From positions 1-35,091 of the forward strand of contig LFWW01000023.1 in NCBI GenBank assembly GCA_001273385.1: a stretch of 35,091 nucleotides of DNA, written 5' to 3'. Below, piece after piece: positions 1 through 7,073 of the stretch (the first letter of the stretch is position 1; every line of letters begins with the position of its first letter). Origin of the DNA: a miscellaneous Crenarchaeota group-6 archaeon AD8-1 (GTDB lineage Archaea; Thermoproteota; Bathyarchaeia; Bathyarchaeales; Bathycorpusculaceae). The notes beneath the pieces were generated by a model. That model had not been told where the DNA came from and ran no database searches. It saw nothing but the letters and a program-made list of their open reading frames with translations. The position numbers and the translations under genes were made by a program.

Positions 1-229
1 GATAACTTACATATTCTCCTTTCGATCTTCTTGAACTCTGATTCTAAAGTTCGATACAAAAATTCGGATTCTTGGATAAGTCATCAGTAAGACCTGTTTA
101 GTTATTAGCCAATTTGAATTTGTAGCAAAATTAAAGTCTTCCAATTATCATTTATCGTAAGCATGGAAAGGTTAACATTAACTTCTATAAATCAATGAGC
201 TTTTTAGATGTAAAAAGATTAGTTTTAAG

Positions 230-1036
230 CTAAGGATTGGAAATCTGCAAATTTGCATGCTTCCAACCCTCGTAATATTTTTCTGGTAGATGCTCACGTT
301 TCCATCCTTTGGTTGCATAATAATTACGAAACCAACTTGTCAAACCAAGCGTATACGCATACTCATTAACTTTAGCTCGAAAAGCTTTCACGCAAGCTGC
401 AAATAAAATTCCCGAATTAGTCCTTATAATTGGAGTATGGAAATAAGGAATAAAGAATACTTGTATTCTATCTTGCATATCCAAATATGGTTCACAAAAA
501 TGGTGTTCCCAATGGACTCTATAAAGAACCATGATCTTTTTTGATTCATAGATTATCTTTACTGGTTCAATATCACCTTCCCATTTAAACCAAAAATCTC
601 TTTCAGTAGATCCTTCAATAAACATAACGTTGGTATAAGGCTGTGTCAATCTGAGTTTAGAAATAAAGGTAATACAATATTTAATGTTTGATTTGTATTT
701 CGAATCAGTTAAGTTCTGAATTTTCTTCTTATTCCCTACTAGTTCAATAACCTTTTTAGCACCCGCAAGATAAGGTTCGATCTCACTTGTTTCCAAAAGA
801 TTTTTTTGATTTCCTATCCTAATCGCCGAGGATAAATTATCTCTAATCATCTTAAGGTTACTGTTCAAAGAAAAAGGAGGCTCCAACAATTCTTCAGGAA
901 GCTTTCCTAAGATAACATCCTTTGAAATTTGTTGCTCAGTTTTCAATAAATATTCGGGAATCCAATTATAGTTTTTAAGTTTAATTGAATTAATAATTTT
1001 CTCTAGGATAGCGCTAGACCTTTCCAACTTCTTCAC
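230..1036 (-). CDS. Hypothetical protein, 268 aa
   Basis: I do not recognise this protein. It begins with GTG, preceded by a purine-rich GGAAG about 5 bases upstream. The first 110 residues are charged and probably helical. The second half (about 135-268) is aromatic-rich with many His and Trp residues, including a WEHHF motif near residue 176 and a run of Trp and Tyr near the C-terminus, suggesting a compact alpha/beta domain. There is no signal peptide and no clear membrane segment. It is transcribed away from the aIF1A gene at 1258 and has no co-directional neighbour in the window, so context gives no functional hint. The length, continuous frame and codon pattern like its neighbours support a real gene; the function is unknown. 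Confidence 0.7.
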   Translation of the reverse strand: MKKLERSSAILEKIINSIKLKNYNWIPEYLLKTEQQISKDVILGKLPEELLEPPFSLNSNLKMIRDNLSSAIRIGNQKNLLETSEIEPYLAGAKKVIELVGNKKKIQNLTDSKYKSNIKYCITFISKLRLTQPYTNVMFIEGSTERDFWFKWEGDIEPVKIIYESKKIMVLYRVHWEHHFCEPYLDMQDRIQVFFIPYFHTPIIRTNSGILFAACVKAFRAKVNEYAYTLGLTSWFRNYYATKGWKREHLPEKYYEGWKHANLQISNP

Positions 1037-1214
1037 TTACTTCCTTAATTTTTTTATCCTCTGTCTATTTCTTAACGTAAACATATTAGTTACAACATCA
1101 AAATAGGTTTTTTATCCAGCCATCTTTAAATACTGTGCTACGAAATTTATGTTAAAAGTATTCTTTTGAAAAGACAGATAGGTCTGGAATTAGGCTATTT
1201 TTTTTGTCTTTCGC

Positions 1215-1230
1215 AAGATTGTTCAATCTT
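1215..1230. repeat. Short inverted repeat upstream of aIF1A
   Basis: AAGATTG and CAATCTT form a perfect 7-base inverted repeat separated by TT, about 28 bases before the aIF1A start. It could be a small RNA hairpin in the leader or a regulator site. The loop is too tight for a strong hairpin and there is no independent evidence of function. Confidence 0.3.
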
Positions 1231-1257
1231 CTGAGCAATTAGATACTTTCTTAATGA

Positions 1258-1566
1258 GTGGAGAATATGGGAAAAAGAAAAGTTAAGAGTGAAGAAGCTC
1301 TCAAAAAGGTAGTTCTACCTTCGACAAATGATGTCATAGGTGTAGCCAGTAAAGTTTTGGGTGCTGAAAGATTCTTAGTTAAGTGTAAAGATGGTCATGA
1401 AAGGTTATGCAGGATTCGGGGAAAAATGAAAAGGCGAGCTTGGGTAAGAGAAGGAGATGTTGTGTTGGTTTCTCCTTGGGATTTTCAGTACGATACCCGT
1501 GGAGACATTTTTTGGAGATATAGAAAAAATCAAGTTGAATGGCTCAGAAACGAAGGGTATCTTTGA
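1258..1566 (+). CDS. eif1A: Translation initiation factor aIF1A
   Basis: Archaeal homologue of eIF1A, which binds the A site of the small ribosomal subunit and promotes scanning and start-codon selection. The S1-type OB fold spans about residues 22-90, with the family signature ERLCRIRGKMKRR followed by VREGDVVLVSPWDF and the C-terminal WRYRKNQVEWLRNEGYL. Length (102 aa) is normal. The frame opens with GTG at 1258, and an in-frame ATG lies at 1267; GGAG at 1260-1263 is too close to the ATG to decide between them. It sits 48 bases before the TFB gene on the same strand, pairing basal translation and transcription factors. Confidence 0.95.
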   Translation: MENMGKRKVKSEEALKKVVLPSTNDVIGVASKVLGAERFLVKCKDGHERLCRIRGKMKRRAWVREGDVVLVSPWDFQYDTRGDIFWRYRKNQVEWLRNEGYL

Positions 1567-1614
1567 ACATAGTGTATTATAAATTTGATATGAAATTTGG
1601 AGGTTTAGAGTTAG

Positions 1615-2526
1615 ATGAATATGTTTAATATTAATAATAGAAATTTTATTGAGTGCAATCACTCAAATTCTGTATTGGATAAAACACAAGGAGAAGCTGT
1701 TTGTGTAGATTGTGGGTTAGTGCTTAGTGAAGAGCTAATTAATCAAGGTCCTGAATGGAGAGCATATACCCTTGAGGAATATAAGACTAAGAAAAGAACG
1801 GGGAATCCTATTAGTTATTCCCGTTATGATAAAGGATTACATACTAGTATAATAGGATTTAGAGATGCCTCAGGAAACCTTCTTTCATCAAGACAAAAAA
1901 GAAGGGCTTGGCGTTTAAGAAAGTGGCATTTAAGAGCAACTAAGGATTCAAAAAACAGTAATCTTCTTAAAGCAATGAATGAGCTGCAGCTATTATCAGA
2001 AAAACTTCATGTTTCAATGGCAGTTCAAGAAAAAGCAGCAATAATCTATCGAAAAGCTCTTGAAGCAAATCTTGTAAAGGGTCGAACTATTGCAGGTATT
2101 GTTGCTGGCTCATTATATGTTGCTTGCAGATTTACTAAAACACCAAAGACTCTCAATGAAGTTATTAAAGCTAGCATGTTAAGCAGGCGTGTGGTATCAA
2201 TGTCTTATAGGTTAATTGTGAAAGAATTGAAGATTAAGATGCCTCATCATGATCCTTTAGCATATATTTCAAAGGTTGCTGAAAAAACAGGAATTTCTGG
2301 TGAAATTCAAGGTATTGCAGTAAGATTGCTTCATGAAGCAAGACATCAAAAAATAATTTTAGGTAAAGATCCGCTTGGTATGGTATCGGCTTTGCTCTAC
2401 ATTGCTTGCCAACTTAAAGGTCAAGCAACTACCCAAAAAGAAATTGCTAACGCTGCCGGTGTAACTGAGGTAACATTACGCAATAGGAAGAAAGAGCTTG
2501 AAGGCAAGCTCGGTCTAAAAAAGTAG
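1615..2526 (+). CDS. tfb: Transcription initiation factor TFB (TFIIB homologue)
   Basis: General transcription factor that binds the TBP-TATA complex and the BRE element and recruits RNA polymerase. An N-terminal zinc-ribbon-like region (residues 10-36) is followed by the B-reader/linker (about 40-105), where GPEWRAY is typical, and two cyclin-like repeats at about 117-200 and 213-300. The second repeat contains the standard PLGMVSALLYIAC segment, and an HTH-like end (TQKEIANAAGVTEVTLRNR) follows. Length of 303 aa is typical. The start has a strong site, GGAGGT at 1599-1604, 10 bases upstream. Oddity: the zinc ribbon lacks the first normal Cys. C14, C30 and C33 fit positions 2-4 of the usual four ligands, and F11 occupies position 1; H16 is a possible substitute. 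Confidence 0.95.
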   Translation: MNMFNINNRNFIECNHSNSVLDKTQGEAVCVDCGLVLSEELINQGPEWRAYTLEEYKTKKRTGNPISYSRYDKGLHTSIIGFRDASGNLLSSRQKRRAWRLRKWHLRATKDSKNSNLLKAMNELQLLSEKLHVSMAVQEKAAIIYRKALEANLVKGRTIAGIVAGSLYVACRFTKTPKTLNEVIKASMLSRRVVSMSYRLIVKELKIKMPHHDPLAYISKVAEKTGISGEIQGIAVRLLHEARHQKIILGKDPLGMVSALLYIACQLKGQATTQKEIANAAGVTEVTLRNRKKELEGKLGLKK

Positions 2527-2764
2527 AGTGGGACTTATGCCCTAATTTAAATATTGGAATTAATTGAAATTCCTGAATTATAGGCAATAGAATACCTATA
2601 AAAAATAAAATAAATCCAGATAAGCATACTATTACAGATTTTGTGTAGTCAGCAAAATCCATAAAATTCACTTATCATAGGGTATTGAGACAATTTCAAT
2701 ATAAAACTTTAGAAATTATATGGACATATATTAGGAAAGAGAAAAAGAGAATAAAAGAATATTA

Positions 2765-2775
2765 TAGTATATATC
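2765..2775 (+). promoter_or_regulatory. Candidate TATA box of the small zinc-ribbon gene
   Basis: TAGTATATATC lies about 50 bases before the TTG start at 2819. With archaeal spacing of about 25 bases to the transcription start, the leader would include the GGAG at 2806-2809. Weakly supported, because the whole region is AT-rich. Confidence 0.35.
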
Positions 2776-2818
2776 TTTAATAATTCTTATTTCTTAATTT
2801 TTAATGGAGTTGGTTATT

Positions 2819-2998
2819 TTGTCAGAAAAAAAAGAGTTAGTATGCCCCTTATGTAAAAGTACAGAGTTTGATAAACAAGAAGGAAAGATGGATAGTAAAT
2901 GGGGTTTGACTGCCCATAAGATTATTTTGATGGTTTGTAAAAGATGTCGTTTTATCTTAAGTTTCTCAAAAGGTCGAACGATCTTTGATTTTGATTAA
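2819..2998 (+). CDS. Small zinc-ribbon protein (DUF2082-like)
   Basis: A protein of about 59 aa with two Cys knuckles, CPLC near the N-terminus and CKRC about 30 residues later, followed by a short beta-rich end. This layout resembles small archaeal nucleic-acid-binding zinc ribbons of the DUF2082 type (knuckle, about 30 residues, knuckle, short tail). Start choice: an in-frame ATG at 2804 gives 64 aa, but GGAG at 2806-2809 overlaps that ATG and is 9 bases before the TTG at 2819. TTG-TCA starts with such sites recur in this window (5461, 21909). A T-rich stretch follows the stop. The zinc-binding fold is well supported; the ligand or partner is unknown. Confidence 0.7.
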   Translation: MSEKKELVCPLCKSTEFDKQEGKMDSKWGLTAHKIILMVCKRCRFILSFSKGRTIFDFD

Positions 2999-3017
2999 GA
3001 ATAAAATATAGATACTA

Positions 3018-3037
3018 TTTTTCTTATTCCTTTTTTT
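3018..3037 (+). terminator. T-rich terminator after the zinc-ribbon gene
   Basis: Two T runs, at about 3018-3022 and 3031-3037, lie 20-40 bases after the stop codon at 2998. U-rich tracts without a hairpin are the usual archaeal terminator signal. Confidence 0.45.
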
Positions 3038-3239
3038 AGAATTATAAATATAAAATATTTAATTTTAACGACGAGATTTTATTGTAAATATCAAGTGAAG
3101 GATAACTGTCAAAAAATGGGAATTTTGCAGGAGATTTCTCTAATGAAATATGATGCAGTTCCCATCCCCAGCTTTTTTATCAAAAATAAAAAAAGTAAAG
3201 AATTTTGTTTCTATTCTTTGTCGGTAGAACTTAAGGAAT

Positions 3240-4526
3240 CTAAACAAGGTCAGTTAGAGCTGGAAAGAATTTGCGACAGTCAGATAGTAGGGTATATTGA
3301 TTTTCTTGATATTTTAATAAGGCTAATGGACAATAATGATGTTCTATTCCATCTGGTTGTTTAAATTTTGGTTTTCTCCCATCTTTTTCCCATAAAACAC
3401 CAACTTGTGTTCTTACTGGAATCATCCAGTAATCACCCGATATGTAAGTGCCTTCTGTGAATTGAATTTCTATTCCATTTTCTAAACTAAAATGATGCCT
3501 ATCATCACTAGGAATTACTTTGTGTATTGGAGTTTTTTTGTCATTCCATTTTCGAATTAGGGGATTGTATTTTCTTGGAAAAGAATCTTCTGATATGCTT
3601 TCTCCAAGAAGTGTTGAGAGATCAAAAATTATTTTGTTTTCTTCTATTTCGCATATCTTTACAAAGCTTCCAGGTATTCCAAGCAATACATGCCAATCGT
3701 CAATGATTTCAATCCAATCTTCCTTTTCAAAATTAGCACTTTTGTCTTGGCGGTAACCAATTGTAATAGTATTAGAATAAATTTCACTTACTTTAGCTGC
3801 TTCAACTCCATTGCGGTTAGACCATTTGAATGTTGGAGGTTCTGAAGAATTAGTTGTACCTCCTTTATGAATCTCAACTCGATATAATCTGTTTTCAAGT
3901 CCAGAGTATCCAGAAGATGGGGATGCCATTCCGTTTACTTCAGGGGCAGTAGCATAAGCTCTCATTTTTCCACTTGATATTCTCAATGGGACCGAAAAAA
4001 ACCTAGAGCACCTTTTAGGTTTCTTTCTGATTCGCTTTTTGATCCTCTGCTCCTTTACTTGCCAAATAATCTTGGTTCTAGTACAGGTATCAGTTTGTCC
4101 AAGTGCAACTTCTCTAATTTCAGGTTCATCAAGACATGTAATGTGACGCTCCCAAACATCAAGATAAACAAGATATATGCCTTCATCTTCGGGTGATTCA
4201 AGATTTGCAGATCTTCTTTTTATTGGAAAATTTGGTTGGGAAAAAGATTGCACTTCTTTTTCGTTGACAGATAATATGCCGTCAACATAGTAGTGACCTG
4301 CTCCAATTCTATATCCGTTTTTAGATGGGGTGATTTTGAATCCTGCGTTTTTCGTTGGAGCACCATAAGGTCCTATAACATCTTTAATGAAGGTTCGAAG
4401 GAAATGTTTAGTTATTTCTTGTTGTTCATTAAAATCAGAATCTAAGAGAACATGACCCTGTTGATGATAAACGCCACTGAAATTTTTCTTTTTGTTGAAT
4501 GTTTTTCTAGAAAAATCGCCTTTCAT
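3240..4526 (-). CDS. DUF6519 family protein (phage-tail-like module family)
   Basis: The 428-aa protein has the hallmarks of DUF6519: an N-terminal MKGDFSRKTF then QQGHVLLDSDFNEQ, a central GHYYVDGIL motif (about residues 78-86), and a YLDVWERHITCLDEPEIREVALG block (about 126-150) followed by an IIWQVK strand. Members are usually encoded near contractile or phage-tail-like particle genes and are thought to be structural or baseplate-associated; their biochemical role is not established. There is no signal peptide or membrane segment. The gene is solitary here: no sheath, tube, spike or AAA ATPase gene lies nearby. It starts at ATG directly after a very AT-rich stretch, has no ribosome-binding site and may be leaderless. 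The family call is from pattern recognition; the function is open. Confidence 0.8.
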   Translation of the reverse strand: MKGDFSRKTFNKKKNFSGVYHQQGHVLLDSDFNEQQEITKHFLRTFIKDVIGPYGAPTKNAGFKITPSKNGYRIGAGHYYVDGILSVNEKEVQSFSQPNFPIKRRSANLESPEDEGIYLVYLDVWERHITCLDEPEIREVALGQTDTCTRTKIIWQVKEQRIKKRIRKKPKRCSRFFSVPLRISSGKMRAYATAPEVNGMASPSSGYSGLENRLYRVEIHKGGTTNSSEPPTFKWSNRNGVEAAKVSEIYSNTITIGYRQDKSANFEKEDWIEIIDDWHVLLGIPGSFVKICEIEENKIIFDLSTLLGESISEDSFPRKYNPLIRKWNDKKTPIHKVIPSDDRHHFSLENGIEIQFTEGTYISGDYWMIPVRTQVGVLWEKDGRKPKFKQPDGIEHHYCPLALLKYQENQYTLLSDCRKFFPALTDLV

Positions 4527-4751
4527 TTAATATTTCTATTTATCGAATTATATATTTAATTTATATGCCCTTATGCACCAAGGAATCCGAATTGTGTATA
4601 TTATTCATATCACCCGCACAACTTCCCTTTTTTATGGGTTAAATTTTATCCCCAAAACCTTTTTGACACCTGAGAAATAATAAATTTATTTTGTGAAGTA
4701 ATGTAAAATGATTGACACAACTTTTGATTTTCGCACAGACTACTATCATAG

Positions 4752-4880
4752 ATGGCTTTGGTTTGTTTAGGAAAAGAAAATAAGTTTGGACAATGTTCTA
4801 ATACTTTGGACAATGAGGAAATCGAGGTACTTAGACGCTTCTTAGACGCTTTTGCGGATGAAAACTTTTTCCGCTTCTGA
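4752..4880 (+). CDS. Possible small protein, 42 aa
   Basis: This short ORF lies in the 485-base gap between the DUF6519 gene and the small membrane protein. It runs from ATG at 4752 to TGA at 4880 and encodes a mixed, protein-like sequence with two Cys residues (5 and 15) and an acidic helix-like second half (EEIEVLRRFLDAFADENFF). A stop codon directly precedes the ATG, so the start is fixed. Local DNA repeats (GGACAATG twice, TTAGACGCT twice, and a GCGGA/TCCGC inverted repeat at 4854-4874) fall within it. There is no ribosome-binding site. The rest of the gap (4527-4751 and 4881-5011) shows nothing except AT-rich, promoter-like sequence. Coding potential is suggestive only. Confidence 0.3.
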   Translation: MALVCLGKENKFGQCSNTLDNEEIEVLRRFLDAFADENFFRF

Positions 4881-5011
4881 GTCCATATGTGCTTCTCTTT
4901 TAATTGATAGTTTTAGTAAAAATTAGTTTTATTTTTATTAGACCTTACTTTATTTTTTTAGAAAATATAGGTTGATTACTGTTTTTAAAGATTAAGTTAG
5001 TGGATAGTATG

Positions 5012-5233
5012 TTAAGGTCTATCTCTATTTGCTGAGAAGTATGCCCAAACACTTACAAGGATTACTGTTATTGAAGCACCTGCTACTCCTGAAACTACCC
5101 ATTTGATATTTATTAATCCAGGGAGCACAGTCCATAGCCATGGAATTATGTATTCTGCAGTTAATTGCATGATGACTCCGGCTAAAAATCCTAAAATTGC
5201 TACTATGCCAAATACTTTTAATCTGTCACCCAT
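5012..5233 (-). CDS. Small two-helix membrane protein
   Basis: A protein of 73 aa with two hydrophobic helices (about residues 6-28 and 44-66) joined by a Trp- and Pro-containing loop, with a short charged C-terminus. I recognise no family. The open frame extends to an ATG at 5257 (81 aa), but AGGTGA at 5239-5244 sits 5 bases before the inner ATG at 5233, which is therefore the better start. It is transcribed away from the cdv cluster across a gap of about 230 bases. A link to division is only positional. Confidence 0.6.
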   Translation of the reverse strand: MGDRLKVFGIVAILGFLAGVIMQLTAEYIIPWLWTVLPGLINIKWVVSGVAGASITVILVSVWAYFSANRDRP

Positions 5234-5460
5234 TAAATTCACCTTTAGTTTTAGCATTAGAATAAGCTTCTTTTTAGTCTAACTTACATATTTATGTCTA
5301 TTATTCGAATATTGACCACCCTCTCTTTTAATTTTCTAATTAAAGCAAAATCCAAGTTTTTTTGACGTGTATATTCCTACGTATATATGTGCATATTTTC
5401 ATCATATTAGCAATGTATAAGATATTTCTATGTACACTTTTTTGGTCAGAGGTATTTAAT

Positions 5461-6120
5461 TTGTCAGAAAGATTTGCAAAAAAATGGCAAGCTAAGCGTA
5501 GCGATCAACCTTTTACAGACCGTATTAAAGAAGCAGTAAACCCTCCTGGTCCACTTAAACCCAGACTTGATTTTGCAGTTAGAAGAATTGAACTTCAAGT
5601 CCAAAAATTGGATCAAGCCACAGAACGTTTTAGCCAAAGAGATAAAGCGATATTTGCTAGAATCGTTAATGCATACACAAAACATGATACTGCCCGCGCA
5701 AATGTTTTCGCTAATGAACTTGCAGAAGTCCGCAAGATGGAGCAATTAATAATAAATGCTAGACTCGCTCTTGAACAAATAGTTCTCAGATTACGCACAG
5801 TATCCGAACTTGGAGATGTAGTCTCAACGCTAGGACCAGCAGTTGGTGTTCTAAGAACTGTGAGATCAGGATTAACAAGTGTTTTTCCTGAGGCAGAAAA
5901 TGAATTAGGCGAAATCGGAAATATGCTAAGCGGAATCATGATTGAAGCAGGACAAGGCTCAGGAATGACTTTGAACTTTGATTCAGTAAACGAAGATGCA
6001 TCAAAAATCCTTGAAGAAGCCGCAACAGTTGCAGAACAGAAAGTAAAAGATAAGTTTCCAGATTTACCGCCAGGAATGCCATCAATAACCGCTCAAAAAA
6101 CAAAAACAGAGAGTTTTTAA
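5461..6120 (+). CDS. cdvB1: ESCRT-III-like division protein CdvB paralogue (no winged helix)
   Basis: ESCRT-III (Snf7-type) protein that assembles into membrane-constricting filaments in archaeal cytokinesis. The helical core runs from about residue 30 (PLKPRLDFAVRRIELQ) to 165, with the conserved NELAEVRKM segment. The C-terminal tail has a proline-rich FPDLPPGMPS at 199-208, a MIM2-type motif expected to dock on the MIT domain of CdvC. There is no C-terminal winged helix, as in CdvB1/B2-type paralogues of Sulfolobus. Start: an upstream ATG at 5362 would add a hydrophobic, unrelated stretch. GAGGT at 5449-5453, 7 bases before TTG at 5461, fits a 219-aa protein beginning MSERFAKKW. It is first in the cluster; cdvA follows after 17 bases. 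Confidence 0.88.
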   Translation: MSERFAKKWQAKRSDQPFTDRIKEAVNPPGPLKPRLDFAVRRIELQVQKLDQATERFSQRDKAIFARIVNAYTKHDTARANVFANELAEVRKMEQLIINARLALEQIVLRLRTVSELGDVVSTLGPAVGVLRTVRSGLTSVFPEAENELGEIGNMLSGIMIEAGQGSGMTLNFDSVNEDASKILEEAATVAEQKVKDKFPDLPPGMPSITAQKTKTESF

Positions 6121-6137
6121 TTTAAAGGAGGATGACA

Positions 6138-6995
6138 ATGTCACAAAATTCCAATCTTTTTCTTTCAATTGGTAAACCAATAAAGGATGAATATGGCCAA
6201 ACTATAGGAAAAATTGCTTCGTTTGCTTTAACTCCAAGTGGAAAATTTGATTCGGTTTTCATTGAATTCAGTAATGGTCATTTTTCAAAACAATCCATGG
6301 ACCATCTAAGATTCAATGGCGCTGAAGTTACGTATATTTCAAAAATAAAAACACAAGCTAGTATTCTTTGCAGTCAAATTCCTTTAATATGGAGAAAAAA
6401 CCAAGCTCTTGAAGATTTACAAGAAAAAGGAAAAATCTCACCTGCACTTTATAAAGAAATACAGAAAAACTTTGACGGAGTTCTCACTCAATTAAAAAAT
6501 GATGCTAAAATATTAATAGAAAAAAGTGATACTGAGGTTGTTCAATGTGAAAAAGAAATGAGTGCTCTTAGCTATGCAGTTGTTAATTTGGAACTTGAAC
6601 ATGAAATTGGTCAAATAGATGAAGATTCATATCGATCTGCTTTTGAGATGTTACAGGAAAATCTGAAACGGGTAAGTTCACGAAAAAATGATATTTTAAA
6701 AACAAAAAGTGAACTATCGAATTTATTATTAGGAGAATCCAATAATAACGAAACAATCAATGATCCTGAAACTATTTCCATAGAAACTCCAGATCTTTAT
6801 GAGACTGAGAGTGCTGATGATGCTGTTGTTGAGACTGAGAGTGCTGATGATGCTGTTGTTGAGACTGAGAGTGCTGATGATGCTGTTGTTGAGACTGAGA
6901 GTGCTGATGATGAAATTTCTTCAAATGAGACTACTGATCTTCCAGAACCGCCTGTAGTTGTCTACGTCAAAGAAATAGGCAAAGCTGGAATATAA
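6138..6995 (+). CDS. cdvA: Cell division protein CdvA
   Basis: CdvA is the TACK-specific factor that binds DNA and membrane at midcell and recruits ESCRT-III. Residues about 5-65 form a PRC-barrel-like beta domain (SIGKPIKDEYGQTIGKI). Residues 80-200 are helical, charged coiled coil. Residues 222-258 are an acidic tail made of a perfect decapeptide repeat (ETESADDAVV, about 3.7 copies). The extreme C-terminus (LPEPPVVVYVKEIG) looks like the short strand that pairs with the CdvB winged helix. Start: ATG at 6132 touches the GGAGG at 6127-6131, so ATG at 6138, six bases away, is preferred (285 aa). The assignment rests on domain order plus position between CdvB genes and cdvC. Confidence 0.85.
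   Translation: MSQNSNLFLSIGKPIKDEYGQTIGKIASFALTPSGKFDSVFIEFSNGHFSKQSMDHLRFNGAEVTYISKIKTQASILCSQIPLIWRKNQALEDLQEKGKISPALYKEIQKNFDGVLTQLKNDAKILIEKSDTEVVQCEKEMSALSYAVVNLELEHEIGQIDEDSYRSAFEMLQENLKRVSSRKNDILKTKSELSNLLLGESNNNETINDPETISIETPDLYETESADDAVVETESADDAVVETESADDAVVETESADDEISSNETTDLPEPPVVVYVKEIGKAGI
6801..6912 (+). repeat. Tandem 30-bp repeat encoding the CdvA acidic tail
   Basis: A 30-base unit beginning GAGACTGAGAGTGC is repeated three times without any difference (6801-6830, 6831-6860, 6861-6890) and then 22 bases of a fourth copy. Each unit encodes ETESADDAVV in the cdvA frame. Exact identity at the DNA level means recent expansion or homogenisation. Confidence 0.95.
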
Positions 6996-7030
6996 CAAAA
7001 AATTCTAGAAAATTAGCAAAGAGGCTGGGG

Positions 7031-7044
7031 GGATAGATCTATCC
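7031..7044. promoter_or_regulatory. Perfect 14-bp palindrome upstream of cdvB
   Basis: GGATAGATCTATCC is self-complementary over all 14 bases. It lies in the gap between cdvA and the annotated cdvB GTG, flanked by G-rich, SD-like stretches (GGGG at 7027-7030, GAGG at 7045-7048). It may be a protein-binding site or a hairpin that affects cdvB translation. Function is inferred. Confidence 0.4.
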
Positions 7045-7073
7045 GAGGTTTTAATAAATCGAACCCTCCACCT

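Noticed and set aside
1-90. Open plus-strand frame at the left edge (29 codons)
   Set aside because: Too short and featureless to claim as the end of a gene; the region 1-229 shows no supportable feature.
2447-2671. Minus-strand 74-aa frame with one hydrophobic stretch downstream of TFB
   Set aside because: It overlaps the TFB 3' end antisense by 80 bases and has no start signal; the hydrophobic stretch is what AT-rich DNA gives by chance.
3095-3364. Plus-strand frame of 89 aa beside the DUF6519 gene
   Set aside because: Nearly half lies antisense to the DUF6519 coding sequence, the GTG start has no ribosome-binding site, and the product resembles nothing. The stretch 3095-3239 is left without a gene.
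5362-5460. N-terminal extension of the first CdvB to ATG 5362
   Set aside because: It would add a hydrophobic, Cys-containing leader foreign to CdvB; GAGGT before TTG 5461 defines the start.
6801-6912. CRISPR-like array
   Set aside because: The repeats are contiguous with no spacers and stay in the cdvA reading frame.
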